Under the pieces are notes generated by a model. The model was not told the DNA's origin. It did not search any database and saw nothing but the letters and a program-made list of their open reading frames with translations. Positions 25,256 through 32,258 of a stretch of 64,000 nucleotides of DNA are shown here, piece after piece; positions within the stretch are counted from its first letter, which is position 1, and each line of letters opens with the position of its first letter. The translations under genes and the position numbers were made by a program. Source of the DNA: UBA2336 sp049306095 (GTDB lineage: Bacteria > Bacteroidota > Bacteroidia > Cytophagales > Cyclobacteriaceae); contig JBAQPU010000022.1 of assembly GCA_049306095.1 (NCBI GenBank), positions 62,001 through 126,000 on the forward strand, read 5' to 3'.

Positions 25256-25986
25256 AAATTTTTTCAGTAATCTTTTTTATTGTCCTGATGATTCAGCAAA
25301 CATCCTTTAAAGAAAGCCAACTTAAGCATAGTCGTGTAAAAACTGCTTATGAAGAAAAGGAAGCTGTTGTTAAAAAATATTTTACCGATAAGAAATTTTC
25401 AGTTGATCAGTTTCAATTGTTTATCCGCGCTTTTAAAAAAGAACAAAAGCTGGAAGTGTGGATAAAAGAGAAGGACAAACAGGAATTTGCTTTACTGCAT
25501 ACCTATGATTTTTGTACCACTTCCGGAACGCTGGGGCCGAAACGGAAGGAAGGCGACCTGCAAATCCCTGAAGGTGTGTACCACATCAGTCATTTCAATC
25601 CGCAAAGTAATTTTTATTTGTCACTTGGACTGAATTATCCGAATGTATCGGATAAAATCCTGAGCCACAAAGTGGCACCCGGTGGCAGCATTTATATTCA
25701 TGGTAACTGCGTTACGATCGGTTGTATCCCCATTACCGATGATAAAATTAAAGAGTTGTATGTGTTGGCGGTGGAGGCGCGCAATAACGGGCAACAAAAA
25801 ATTCCGGTGCATATTTTTCCCGCAAAACTAAACGAAGGTGTTGTTGATCAATTGGTATCGGAATATGCTGTCGATGAAAAGATTAAAAACTTTTGGAAAA
25901 ACCTTGAACCTGTTTACCTGGATTTTGAATCAACAAAAAAGCTTCGGCCGGTTAAGGTTAATAATAAGGGTGAGTATCATTTCTAA
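25252..25986 (+). CDS. L,D-transpeptidase, YafK-like
   Basis: 244 residues with an N-terminal signal sequence (MKIFSVIFFIVLMIQQ). The YkuD catalytic motif is seen as IHGNCVTIGCIPI, with His and the nucleophile Cys in TIGC. The upstream part has TYDFCTTSGTLGPKRKEGD and PEGVYHI, normal for YafK-type enzymes, which act on peptidoglycan cross-links or attach and remove proteins at meso-DAP. Acts in the periplasm. Translationally coupled to the MFS gene before it. Confidence 0.9.
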   Translation: MKIFSVIFFIVLMIQQTSFKESQLKHSRVKTAYEEKEAVVKKYFTDKKFSVDQFQLFIRAFKKEQKLEVWIKEKDKQEFALLHTYDFCTTSGTLGPKRKEGDLQIPEGVYHISHFNPQSNFYLSLGLNYPNVSDKILSHKVAPGGSIYIHGNCVTIGCIPITDDKIKELYVLAVEARNNGQQKIPVHIFPAKLNEGVVDQLVSEYAVDEKIKNFWKNLEPVYLDFESTKKLRPVKVNNKGEYHF

Positions 25987-25996
25987 ATCATCTCTA

Positions 25997-26136
25997 GCCG
26001 GACTTGCCTGCTTGTCAGGTAGACAGGTTCCGGCATCTTTCAACTAATTAAATAGACCCCGGCACAAGGCCGGGGATTTGAAACCTGAGAATAGATCCAA
26101 CTAACACATGAAAAGATCTCTCACTGCGTTCGAGAT
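25997..26136. repeat. Three palindromic elements, one nested
   Basis: (1) GCCGGACTTG / TTCCGGCATC at 25997-26006 and 26028-26037, split by the palindrome CCTGCTTG...AGACAGG at 26007-26027. (2) CCCCGGC-ACAAG-GCCGGGG, a perfect 7-bp stem, at 26057-26075. (3) ATCTC-TCACTGCGTTC-GAGAT at 26116-26136. The 181-bp gap between two convergent genes holds nothing else. Confidence 0.8.
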
Positions 26137-26167
26137 GACTTTGGTTTTTAATTGAGGCTTATTCTTT

Positions 26168-27271
26168 TTAAACCCTTTCTTCAATTTTATTCATCACCTT
26201 TGTCTGCACCTGAATCGATTCGTGGTGGATGAGTTTCAGCATGTCTTTCGTGAATTCATCACTTAGTCCCATGGCTAGCCCCATCGCCACGCGAGTAGCA
26301 ATAATTTCTTCCCAGCGGTTTACCTGTAAAATGGTAACATTATTATCTTTTTTGTATTGCCCGATTTTCTCGGAGATCTTCATCCGCGAAGCAAGCTTTT
26401 GCATAATCTCGTCATCTAAGTGGTCAATCTGTTCGCGCAGTACGCTCAAGGTGTCTCTGAATGATTTGTTATCGGTAGACGTTGTTCGCGCCACCAGGCT
26501 TTCTATCAACTTGCCTAAAACTGCCGGTGTAATTTGTTGTTTGGCATCACTCCAGGCGGCATCGGGGTTAATATGACTTTCAATCATCACACCGGCCATA
26601 TCCAGGTCAAGCGCTTTTTGTGCAATGAAGGGAAGCAGTTCACGATTTCCTGAAATGTGACTGGGGTCGCAAATAATATCCAGCTCAGGAATTCTCGTTT
26701 TCAATTCAATGGCCAATTCCCACATGGGGGCATTACGGAAAGGCCCTTTTTCAAACGAAGAAAATCCGCGGTGAATAGCGGCCATCTTGGTGATGCCCGC
26801 TTTGTTCAGTCTCTCCAACGCGCCAATCCATAATTCAAGATCAGGGTTCACCGGATTCTTCACCATTACCGGAATATCAACACCTTTTAAGGAGTCGGCA
26901 ATTTCCTGCACCGAAAAGGGATTCACCGTAGTGCGCGCACCCACCCACAAAATATCAACTCCAGTTTTCAAACATGCTTCTACGTGGGCGGCATTCGCTA
27001 CTTCGGTGGTAATGGGCAAACCGGTTTCTTTCTTGGCTTGCACTAGCCATTTCAACCCTTCTTCACCCGCACCTTCATATTGTCCGGGGCGTGTGCGTGG
27101 TTTCCAAATACCAGCCCGTAATGCATGAACCTTTCCCGTAGCGGCAATTTGTTTGGCCGTAGTTACCATCTGACTTTCAGTTTCGGCACTGCAAGGCCCG
27201 CTGATCACAACAGGTTTTTTAGCAGTTGGTAGCCAGGTTGATATTGATTCGAGTTGTAATTCCTTTTTCAT
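26168..27271 (-). CDS. DAHP synthase / chorismate mutase fusion
   Basis: 367 residues. The first about 260 are a DAHP synthase of the short type, with VISGPCSAETESQMV, LRAGIWKPRTRPGQYEG, GARTTVNPFS and IICDPSHISG. The last about 90 are an AroQ chorismate mutase, from LREQIDHLDDEIMQKLASR to LIHHESIQVQ. It therefore joins the first shikimate step with the first step of the Phe/Tyr branch, which fits feedback control of the synthase through the mutase domain, as known for such fusions. Last gene of the attenuated aromatic operon, 4 bp after tyrA. Confidence 0.95.
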   Translation of the reverse strand: MKKELQLESISTWLPTAKKPVVISGPCSAETESQMVTTAKQIAATGKVHALRAGIWKPRTRPGQYEGAGEEGLKWLVQAKKETGLPITTEVANAAHVEACLKTGVDILWVGARTTVNPFSVQEIADSLKGVDIPVMVKNPVNPDLELWIGALERLNKAGITKMAAIHRGFSSFEKGPFRNAPMWELAIELKTRIPELDIICDPSHISGNRELLPFIAQKALDLDMAGVMIESHINPDAAWSDAKQQITPAVLGKLIESLVARTTSTDNKSFRDTLSVLREQIDHLDDEIMQKLASRMKISEKIGQYKKDNNVTILQVNRWEEIIATRVAMGLAMGLSDEFTKDMLKLIHHESIQVQTKVMNKIEERV

Positions 27272-27275
27272 AGTG

Positions 27276-28193
27276 TTAATTCGTTGATTCAGTAATTTGT
27301 TGATTTTTTGTTAAGCTGAGCGGAGTCGAAGCTTGTGGTTTAGCATCCATTCCATTTAATATCCTTCTGATTTGATTGGCTTCAGTCATGGCCCGATGCA
27401 ACTCATTCACATCGCGCTTCATCAGGTGATATTGAAATTTCTGTAAATGCATGATGTATTCCAACAATGCCTGACTTAAATACTCAGCATTCTGTTCAAA
27501 GATGGGCGCCCACATGTCTGGCGAGCTTTTGGCAAGACGTACCGTAGACGAAAAACCACTTCCTGCCAACGCAAAAATATTTTTCTCATCACGTTCAATG
27601 TCCAACACGGTTTGCCCTAACAGAAAAGAACTCACGTGTGATAAGTGCGACACATACGCAACATGTTTGTCGTGTTCTTCCGGCTCCATGAAAATGGTAT
27701 TTAAACCAAGAGCCGCAAAAACTTTTTCTGCAACGGACAGGGCGAGATCAGATGATTTCTCTTTTTCGCAAATGATATTTGTCTTGTCAATAAATAAACC
27801 TGAAAAAGCAGCTTCTGGCCCCGAGTTTTCAGTTCCGGCAATGGGATGCGCTGCTACAAATTGTGACCGATGAGGGTGGAGTGACACAGCTTTACAGATG
27901 GAAGATTTAGTAGAACCCGTATCAATCACCACAGCATTCTTTTTAACAGAATCTAAAATGGAGGGAATCAGTTGACCTAAAGCGTTAACAGGAATTGCCA
28001 GGATGATCAAATCAGCTGATGCAATCGCTTTATCTTCCGATTCAAGTTTATCTACGAGTTGGAGTTCAAGCGCCTTTGAGGCATGTCGTGAATTCAGGTC
28101 GATTCCGGTAATTTCAGTGGCAATGCCCGCCTTTCGCAAGTCAATTGCGATGGATCCGCCAATAAGACCTAGTCCGATAATGGTTGTTTTCAT
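27276..28193 (-). CDS. tyrA: Prephenate dehydrogenase
   Basis: 305 residues. NAD-binding start TTIIGLGLIGGSIAIDL, then VVIDTGSTKSSI, AAHPIAGTENSGP and HDKHVAYVSHLSHVSSF. Oxidises prephenate to 4-hydroxyphenylpyruvate for tyrosine. The C-terminal tail (MDAKPQASTPLSLTKNQQ) is partly encoded by a palindromic repeat at 27312-27333, so the tail is probably not functional sequence. Third gene of the aromatic operon, 5 bp after the aminotransferase. Confidence 0.95.
   Translation of the reverse strand: MKTTIIGLGLIGGSIAIDLRKAGIATEITGIDLNSRHASKALELQLVDKLESEDKAIASADLIILAIPVNALGQLIPSILDSVKKNAVVIDTGSTKSSICKAVSLHPHRSQFVAAHPIAGTENSGPEAAFSGLFIDKTNIICEKEKSSDLALSVAEKVFAALGLNTIFMEPEEHDKHVAYVSHLSHVSSFLLGQTVLDIERDEKNIFALAGSGFSSTVRLAKSSPDMWAPIFEQNAEYLSQALLEYIMHLQKFQYHLMKRDVNELHRAMTEANQIRRILNGMDAKPQASTPLSLTKNQQITESTN
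27312..27333. repeat. CGGAGTCGAAG-type palindrome inside tyrA
   Basis: AAGCTGAGCGGAGTCGAAGC plus TT, with short outer stem AAGCT/AGCTT. A related element is at 44961-44990. It lies in the last codons of tyrA. Confidence 0.6.
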
Positions 28194-28198
28194 TTTAT

Positions 28199-29395
28199 TC
28201 AGACTTTAGTATCAAGAATTAGGGTGCCTGACTTGGCTTTTGTAAAGGTTGCAATTCTGCTGCATGCTTCTGTAAGCCGCTCTACCGGGCTGCATAATGA
28301 AATGCGGATAAACCGCTTTCCATTTTCCCCAAAAATGAAACCCGGGGTAATAAAGACTTTTGTAGCATACAGGATTTCATCAATCCATTTTTCAACATCG
28401 CTGATTCGGTCAGGCACTTTCGCCCACACAAATAAACCCGATTGCTTTTTAGCGTAAGTGCATTCCAATGTATCCAGAATTTTGTTCGCGGCTTTCCTTC
28501 GTTCTATGTAAACTTTATTTAATGAAGTAAACCACTGCTCGCCATTTTTTAATGCTTCAACAGCCGCATGCTGTAAACCTAAAAACATACCCGAGTCCAT
28601 GTTGCTTTTCACTTTTAACACTGCATCAACATATTCACTCTTCCCTGCAACCCACCCGATGCGCCAGCCCGCCATGTTGTGTGATTTACTCAACGAATTT
28701 AATTCCAGCGCAAAATCTTCTGCGCCTTCAATTGAGAGTATACTCAGTGGCTCATTATTCAAAATCAAACTGTACGGATTGTCGTTCACAATCATAAAAT
28801 TATTTTCACGGGCCAGGTCAACCAGTTCTTTCAACTCTTTTCGGGATGCGATTCTTCCGGTTGGCATGTGCGGAAAGTTGATCCACATGATTTTTACTTT
28901 TGATAAATCTGTTTTTCGCAATGCATCCACATCGATGCCCCAGTTGTTCTCCTCTGTTAGGGCATACGTTCTGATTTTTCCGCCAACGAGATTTGTCACA
29001 GACGAATAGGTAGGGTAGCCCGGATCGGGAATCAGCACTTCATCACCTTCGTTTACAAACGCCATGGAAATATGCATGATGCCTTCTTTTGATCCCATTA
29101 AGGGAAGGATCATGCTTTCGGGATTCAGCGTTACGTCATATATATTTTTATAGAAATCAGCGATGCCATTCCTAAGCTGCGGAATGCCTTTGTAATTCTG
29201 GTATCCATGATTGGCCGGATTTTTAGCAGATGCAATCAAAGCTTCAATTGTTTCAGTTGAAGGGGCCTGATCGGGACTGCCAATTCCTAAGTTGATAGTT
29301 CGGAGCTCCGGTGAATCCAGACTTCTAACTTCAGTCAGCTTCCTGCTGAAGTAGTATTCTTCTACACTGTTAATTCTTTTCGCTGTTTCAATCAT
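28199..29395 (-). CDS. Class I aminotransferase, probably aromatic
   Basis: 398 residues, fold-type I PLP enzyme. Marks are NLGIGSPDQAPS, LPLMGSKEGIMH, DPGYPTYSS, FPHMPTGR (instead of the common NPNNPTG), NDNPYSLI and the PLP lysine in SLSKSHNMAGWRIGW. Position between prephenate dehydratase and prephenate dehydrogenase points to transamination of phenylpyruvate and 4-hydroxyphenylpyruvate. The family alone would also allow an aspartate or LL-DAP aminotransferase. Confidence 0.88.
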   Translation of the reverse strand: MIETAKRINSVEEYYFSRKLTEVRSLDSPELRTINLGIGSPDQAPSTETIEALIASAKNPANHGYQNYKGIPQLRNGIADFYKNIYDVTLNPESMILPLMGSKEGIMHISMAFVNEGDEVLIPDPGYPTYSSVTNLVGGKIRTYALTEENNWGIDVDALRKTDLSKVKIMWINFPHMPTGRIASRKELKELVDLARENNFMIVNDNPYSLILNNEPLSILSIEGAEDFALELNSLSKSHNMAGWRIGWVAGKSEYVDAVLKVKSNMDSGMFLGLQHAAVEALKNGEQWFTSLNKVYIERRKAANKILDTLECTYAKKQSGLFVWAKVPDRISDVEKWIDEILYATKVFITPGFIFGENGKRFIRISLCSPVERLTEACSRIATFTKAKSGTLILDTKV

Positions 29396-29429
29396 ATATT
29401 TTTTTGTTTTCCCACACCCCGTCTTCGTT

Positions 29430-29493
29430 CCTCAGATCTGCCCGTCCGGTAGGCAGGCACCCCTCTCCCCAGGGAGAGGGGAAGGGGGTGAGG
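29430..29493. repeat. CCTCACCCC / CTCTCC hairpin with a nested palindrome
   Basis: Outer arms CCTCA (29430-29434) ... GGGGTGAGG (29485-29493); inner stem CCCCTCTCCC (29460-29469) with GGGAGAGGGG (29472-29481). A second palindrome, CTGCCCGTCCGGTAGGCAGG at 29438-29457, interrupts the left arm. It fills the gap between the dehydratase and aminotransferase genes. A sister of the outer element lies inside pbpC at 46888. Confidence 0.8.
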
Positions 29494-29496
29494 TGA

Positions 29497-30339
29497 TTAT
29501 TTATATTCAATCTTTCCCTTTTTATATTCCCCCAGTACATTCATATTTTTAACCTGGCGCAATACCTGATTCATGGCCTCATCATAATTTTTTCTTTTCT
29601 TCCACTCAACATCAATGTGAATGGAGTATTCGGATGGCCTTCCAATAATGGGTATCGATTGAATTTTGGTCAGGTTAATGCTGTTGTTCTTGAGGGTTGT
29701 TAAAGCATCTGCCAGACTGCCCACTTCGTTGGCCACTTCAAAACTTAATGAAGCTTTATTGGCCTCAGCCTTTCCATTGCTCCGCTTTGTCAGAATTAGG
29801 AAACGCGTAAAGTTCTTTTTATGTGTTTCAATTCTTTTCTCTAAAATCTGTAACCCGTACTTTTTAGCTGCGTGCTCATTGGCAATTGCAGCAGTAGTTT
29901 TAAGTTTTAATTCCTTCACACGCTTGGCAGACAAAGCAGTATCATCGCTTTCGCGGATTTCAACGCCATTCAACGCATGCAAGTATTCCGAGCATTGCCG
30001 AATAGCCATGGGGTGCGATTCGATGCAGGTGATGTCTTTTAATGTAACACCAGGTAACACCAGTAAGTGCATGTGGATGGGCAGATACAATTCACCTGCA
30101 ATGGCGAAATGATACTCCTGTAACAGAAAATAATTCGGAAGAATGCTTCCGGCTATAGAATTTTCGATGGCCATAACGGCCACATCTGCTTTTCCGTGCT
30201 TCAGACTTTCGCAGAGCTGATGAAAAGAGAGGCACTCGATGGTTTCGATAGTTTCTCCAAAATAGTTGAGCGCTGCCACCTCATGAAAACTTGTGGCAAT
30301 TCCTTGTATGGCTACCCGTGTTTTTTTCTTTTTATTCAT
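29497..30339 (-). CDS. pheA: Prephenate dehydratase
   Basis: 280 residues, a stand-alone enzyme without a mutase domain. N-terminal part: VAIQGIATSFHEVAALNYFG, ADVAVMAIENSIAGSI and HMHLLVLPG; the catalytic region has TTAAIANEHAAKKYGL and FTRFLIL. A C-terminal ACT domain (LSFEVANEVGSLADALTTL, then NLTKIQSIPIIGRPSEY) should bind phenylalanine for feedback control. Converts prephenate to phenylpyruvate. First structural gene of the operon, 27 bp after the attenuator's T run. Confidence 0.95.
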   Translation of the reverse strand: MNKKKKTRVAIQGIATSFHEVAALNYFGETIETIECLSFHQLCESLKHGKADVAVMAIENSIAGSILPNYFLLQEYHFAIAGELYLPIHMHLLVLPGVTLKDITCIESHPMAIRQCSEYLHALNGVEIRESDDTALSAKRVKELKLKTTAAIANEHAAKKYGLQILEKRIETHKKNFTRFLILTKRSNGKAEANKASLSFEVANEVGSLADALTTLKNNSINLTKIQSIPIIGRPSEYSIHIDVEWKKRKNYDEAMNQVLRQVKNMNVLGEYKKGKIEYK

Positions 30340-30365
30340 TCGTTCTTCAGGTCATTCAGTTCTGT

Positions 30366-30400
30366 AAAAAAAAAGTCCCCCGTGGTTCGGGGGACTTTTT
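30366..30400 (-). terminator. Attenuator terminator of the aromatic operon
   Basis: Minus strand: AAAAAGTCCCCC (30400-30389) pairs with GGGGGACTTTTT (30381-30370) around a 7-base loop, followed without a break by an uninterrupted T run (complement of A at 30366-30374). It stands 20 bp after the leader stop codon and 27 bp before the pheA ATG, so it would block the operon unless it is prevented from forming. The plus-strand reading also has a T run and could terminate in that direction. Confidence 0.93.
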
Positions 30401-30420
30401 GAGTTCTTGGTATCGCTTTA

Positions 30421-30507
30421 TTAACAACAATACACTACTCTTCTAAGTCCCGCCAGGGTCATAAAATAGTAGTAATAAAACCAAAACGATGTGTTGTTAA
30501 CTTTCAT
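30421..30507 (-). CDS. Aromatic-rich leader peptide of the Phe/Tyr operon
   Basis: 28 codons, ATG at 30507-30505 and TAA at 30423-30421; too short for routine gene calling. Residues 8-15 read FWFYYYYF: eight aromatic codons in a row. In total there are 3 Phe, 1 Trp and 5 Tyr among 28 residues. It opens MKVNNTS and ends MTLAGLRRVVYCC. Position (directly before a U-tailed terminator and the prephenate dehydratase gene) and content match leader peptides such as PheL and TrpL of enterobacteria. It acts by being translated; the product itself need have no function. Confidence 0.9.
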   Translation of the reverse strand: MKVNNTSFWFYYYYFMTLAGLRRVVYCC

Positions 30508-30523
30508 TTCTTTTTTGTTGCCT

Positions 30524-30555
30524 TAAAGATAAGGGCATTTTGCTTTGTGAAACAA
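30524..30555 (-). promoter_or_regulatory. Candidate promoter of the aromatic operon leader
   Basis: Minus strand TTG (30555-30553), a 21-bp spacer, then TATCTTTA (30531-30524), one base off TAnnTTTG. Transcription would begin about 10 bp before the leader ATG. The 314-bp gap 30340-30653 thus holds the attenuator, this promoter and, on the other strand, the lipoprotein promoter. Confidence 0.5.
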
Positions 30556-30605
30556 GAACCGTAAGCAACTTTCTGCTAAAATTTATGGCTAATAGCCGTT
30601 AGGGA

Positions 30606-30635
30606 TTGCGGGATGGATGATCTGTTATACCTTTG
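30606..30635 (+). promoter_or_regulatory. Promoter of the small lipoprotein gene
   Basis: TTG at 30606-30608, 19-bp spacer, TACCTTTG at 30628-30635. Both parts fit the Bacteroidota sigma-ABfr consensus (-33 TTG, -7 TAnnTTTG), 18 bp before the ATG at 30654. Confidence 0.65.
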
Positions 30636-30653
30636 ACGAAAAGACCAAAAACA

Positions 30654-31043
30654 ATGAAATCGATAGTGAAAATGATGCTGATCGTACTGTTGGGTACGAT
30701 TGTCAGTTGCGGAGAAAAAGAAAAACCACTCTACGACCAGGTGATGGATATTCACGATGAAGTGATGCCTAAAATGGACGTTTTATATAAAGCGAAGAAG
30801 CAGTTGCAGGATTCAATTGCCAAAACAACCAACTTGTCAGAGGAACAAAAGAAGGAGATGGAGGTAACTATTCTTGCCTTGGACTCAGCCAGTAATTCGA
30901 TGATGGTATGGATGCGCGAGTTTAATCCTCCTGATGAAAAGCAGGATAAAGAAGCCTTTGACGCGTATATGAAATCTGAACTGGTAAGGGTAAAAAAGAT
31001 GAGAGAGCAGGTGATGAAAGCCCTTGAGCGAATTCAAAAGTAA
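30654..31043 (+). CDS. Small lipoprotein of unknown function
   Basis: 129 residues from the ATG at 30654, placed just behind a good promoter; an upstream in-frame TTG at 30633 lies inside the promoter and is rejected. Signal peptide with lipobox (MKSIVKMMLIVLLGTIVSCG), so membrane-anchored by the Cys. The rest is charged and helical, likely coiled coil (DVLYKAKKQLQDSIAKT, KKMREQVMKALERIQK). No family firmly recognised. gcvT follows 50 bp later with its own promoter. Confidence 0.8.
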   Translation: MKSIVKMMLIVLLGTIVSCGEKEKPLYDQVMDIHDEVMPKMDVLYKAKKQLQDSIAKTTNLSEEQKKEMEVTILALDSASNSMMVWMREFNPPDEKQDKEAFDAYMKSELVRVKKMREQVMKALERIQK

Positions 31044-31065
31044 TTCTATCCTGATAATAAAATAG

Positions 31066-31073
31066 TACCTTTG
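31066..31073 (+). promoter_or_regulatory. Candidate -7 promoter element for gcvT
   Basis: TACCTTTG, exact match to TAnnTTTG, 20 bp before the gcvT ATG. No clear TTG at -33. Confidence 0.5.
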
Positions 31074-31093
31074 CCGCACGTTAAATAAACCTT

Positions 31094-32182
31094 ATGGAGA
31101 ACCCCGTAAAATTTATTCCTTTAAATGATTTGCATGTTAAACTTGGTGGAAAAATGGTTCCGTTTGCCGGATACAACATGCCCGTTCGGTACTCATCGGA
31201 TATTGAAGAGCACATGACGGTGCGCAAAGGTGTGGGAGTATTTGATGTGTCGCATATGGGCGAATTCACGGTGAAAGGCCCGAATGCCCTCGACCTGATT
31301 CAACGTGTTACCAGTAACGATGCCTCCAAATTAGTTGACGGCCAGGCGCAGTATTCATGTTTACCAAACGAAACCGGTGGGATTGTGGATGACCTGATCG
31401 TGTATAAGGTTAAAGAAAACGACTACATGTTAGTTGTTAACGCTTCTAATATTGATAAAGACTGGAGCTGGATCAGTAAGTTCAATACAAAAGGTGCTGA
31501 GATGAAGAACATCTCGGACGATATTTGTTTGTTTGCCGTACAAGGCCCTAAGGCAGTTGCCACTCTTCAGAAGCTAACCAAAACGGATTTAAGTGCGATT
31601 AAATACTATCATTTTGCTTTGAGTGATTTTGCCGGAGTTTCAAACGTATTCATGTCGAATACAGGATACACCGGAGCAGGAGGATTCGAAATTTATGTAA
31701 ACAAGCAACACGCTGAGCAAGTATGGCATTCCATTTTTGAAGCAGGAAAAGAATTTGACATCAAACCCATTGGCTTAGGCGCGCGCGATACCTTGCGCCT
31801 GGAAATGGGCTTCTGTTTATACGGAAATGATATTGATGATACAACCTCTCCGTTAGAAGGCGGTCTTGGATGGATCACCAAGTTCACAAAAGAGTTTACC
31901 AATGCTGCCAACATCAAAAAACAGAAAGAAGAGGGCGTGCAGAAAAAACTGGTTGGCTTTAAAATGATTGATAAAGGTATTCCGCGTCACGATTACACGA
32001 TCAAAGACGCAACTGGTAATATAATTGGTAAAGTAACTTCCGGAACGATGTCACCGATGTTAAGCATTGGAATTGGATTAGGGTATGTTACCAGCGGATT
32101 TGCTAATCCCGGATCAGAAATTTTTATTGATGTACGCGGAAAGGCGTTGAAGGCAGTAGTGAGTAAACTCCCACTTGTATAA
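31094..32182 (+). CDS. gcvT: Glycine cleavage system T protein (aminomethyltransferase)
   Basis: 362 residues, typical length. Marks are GGKMVPFAGYNMPVRYSS, VGVFDVSHMGEF, DDLIVYKV, SNTGYTGAGGFEIY and IGLGARDTLRLEMGFCLYG, with the C-terminal barrel up to VRGKALKAVVSKLP. Moves the methylene group of glycine from lipoyl-GcvH to tetrahydrofolate. gcvH (50262) and lipA (49303), which act with it, lie elsewhere in the window; gcvP is not here. Confidence 0.96.
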   Translation: MENPVKFIPLNDLHVKLGGKMVPFAGYNMPVRYSSDIEEHMTVRKGVGVFDVSHMGEFTVKGPNALDLIQRVTSNDASKLVDGQAQYSCLPNETGGIVDDLIVYKVKENDYMLVVNASNIDKDWSWISKFNTKGAEMKNISDDICLFAVQGPKAVATLQKLTKTDLSAIKYYHFALSDFAGVSNVFMSNTGYTGAGGFEIYVNKQHAEQVWHSIFEAGKEFDIKPIGLGARDTLRLEMGFCLYGNDIDDTTSPLEGGLGWITKFTKEFTNAANIKKQKEEGVQKKLVGFKMIDKGIPRHDYTIKDATGNIIGKVTSGTMSPMLSIGIGLGYVTSGFANPGSEIFIDVRGKALKAVVSKLPLV

Positions 32183-32187
32183 TGTAT

Positions 32188-32246
32188 CCCCGGCCTTGTG
32201 CCGGGGTCTATGTATAGTTGAAAAGATCCCGGAACAAGTCCGGGAT
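32188..32246. repeat. Two CTTGT/ACAAG-centred hairpins
   Basis: CCCCGGC-CTTGT-GCCGGGG at 32188-32206 and ATCCCGGA-ACAAG-TCCGGGAT at 32226-32246, both with perfect stems. They fill the gap between gcvT and comB and could act as a transcript-end hairpin, though no T run follows. Confidence 0.8.
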
Positions 32247-32258
32247 TAAAAAATATAA

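Larger units (their letters stand above)
30366..30507 (-). promoter_or_regulatory. Leader-peptide transcription attenuator (Phe/Tyr/Trp)
   Basis: Alternative pairings are visible in the RNA. Antiterminator: GGGACUU inside the leader ORF (30451-30445, codons for Ala-Gly-Leu) is exactly complementary to AAGUCCC of the terminator 5' arm (30397-30391). Protector: UUAACAACA just after the leader start (30500-30492) can pair with UGUUGUUAA over the leader stop (30429-30421), and ACUACU with AGUAGU inside it; CCC-UGGC-GGG can also hide the antiterminator. A ribosome stalled on the aromatic codons would leave GGGACUU free to block the terminator. A ribosome reaching the stop would cover it, so the terminator forms. 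Confidence 0.85.
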
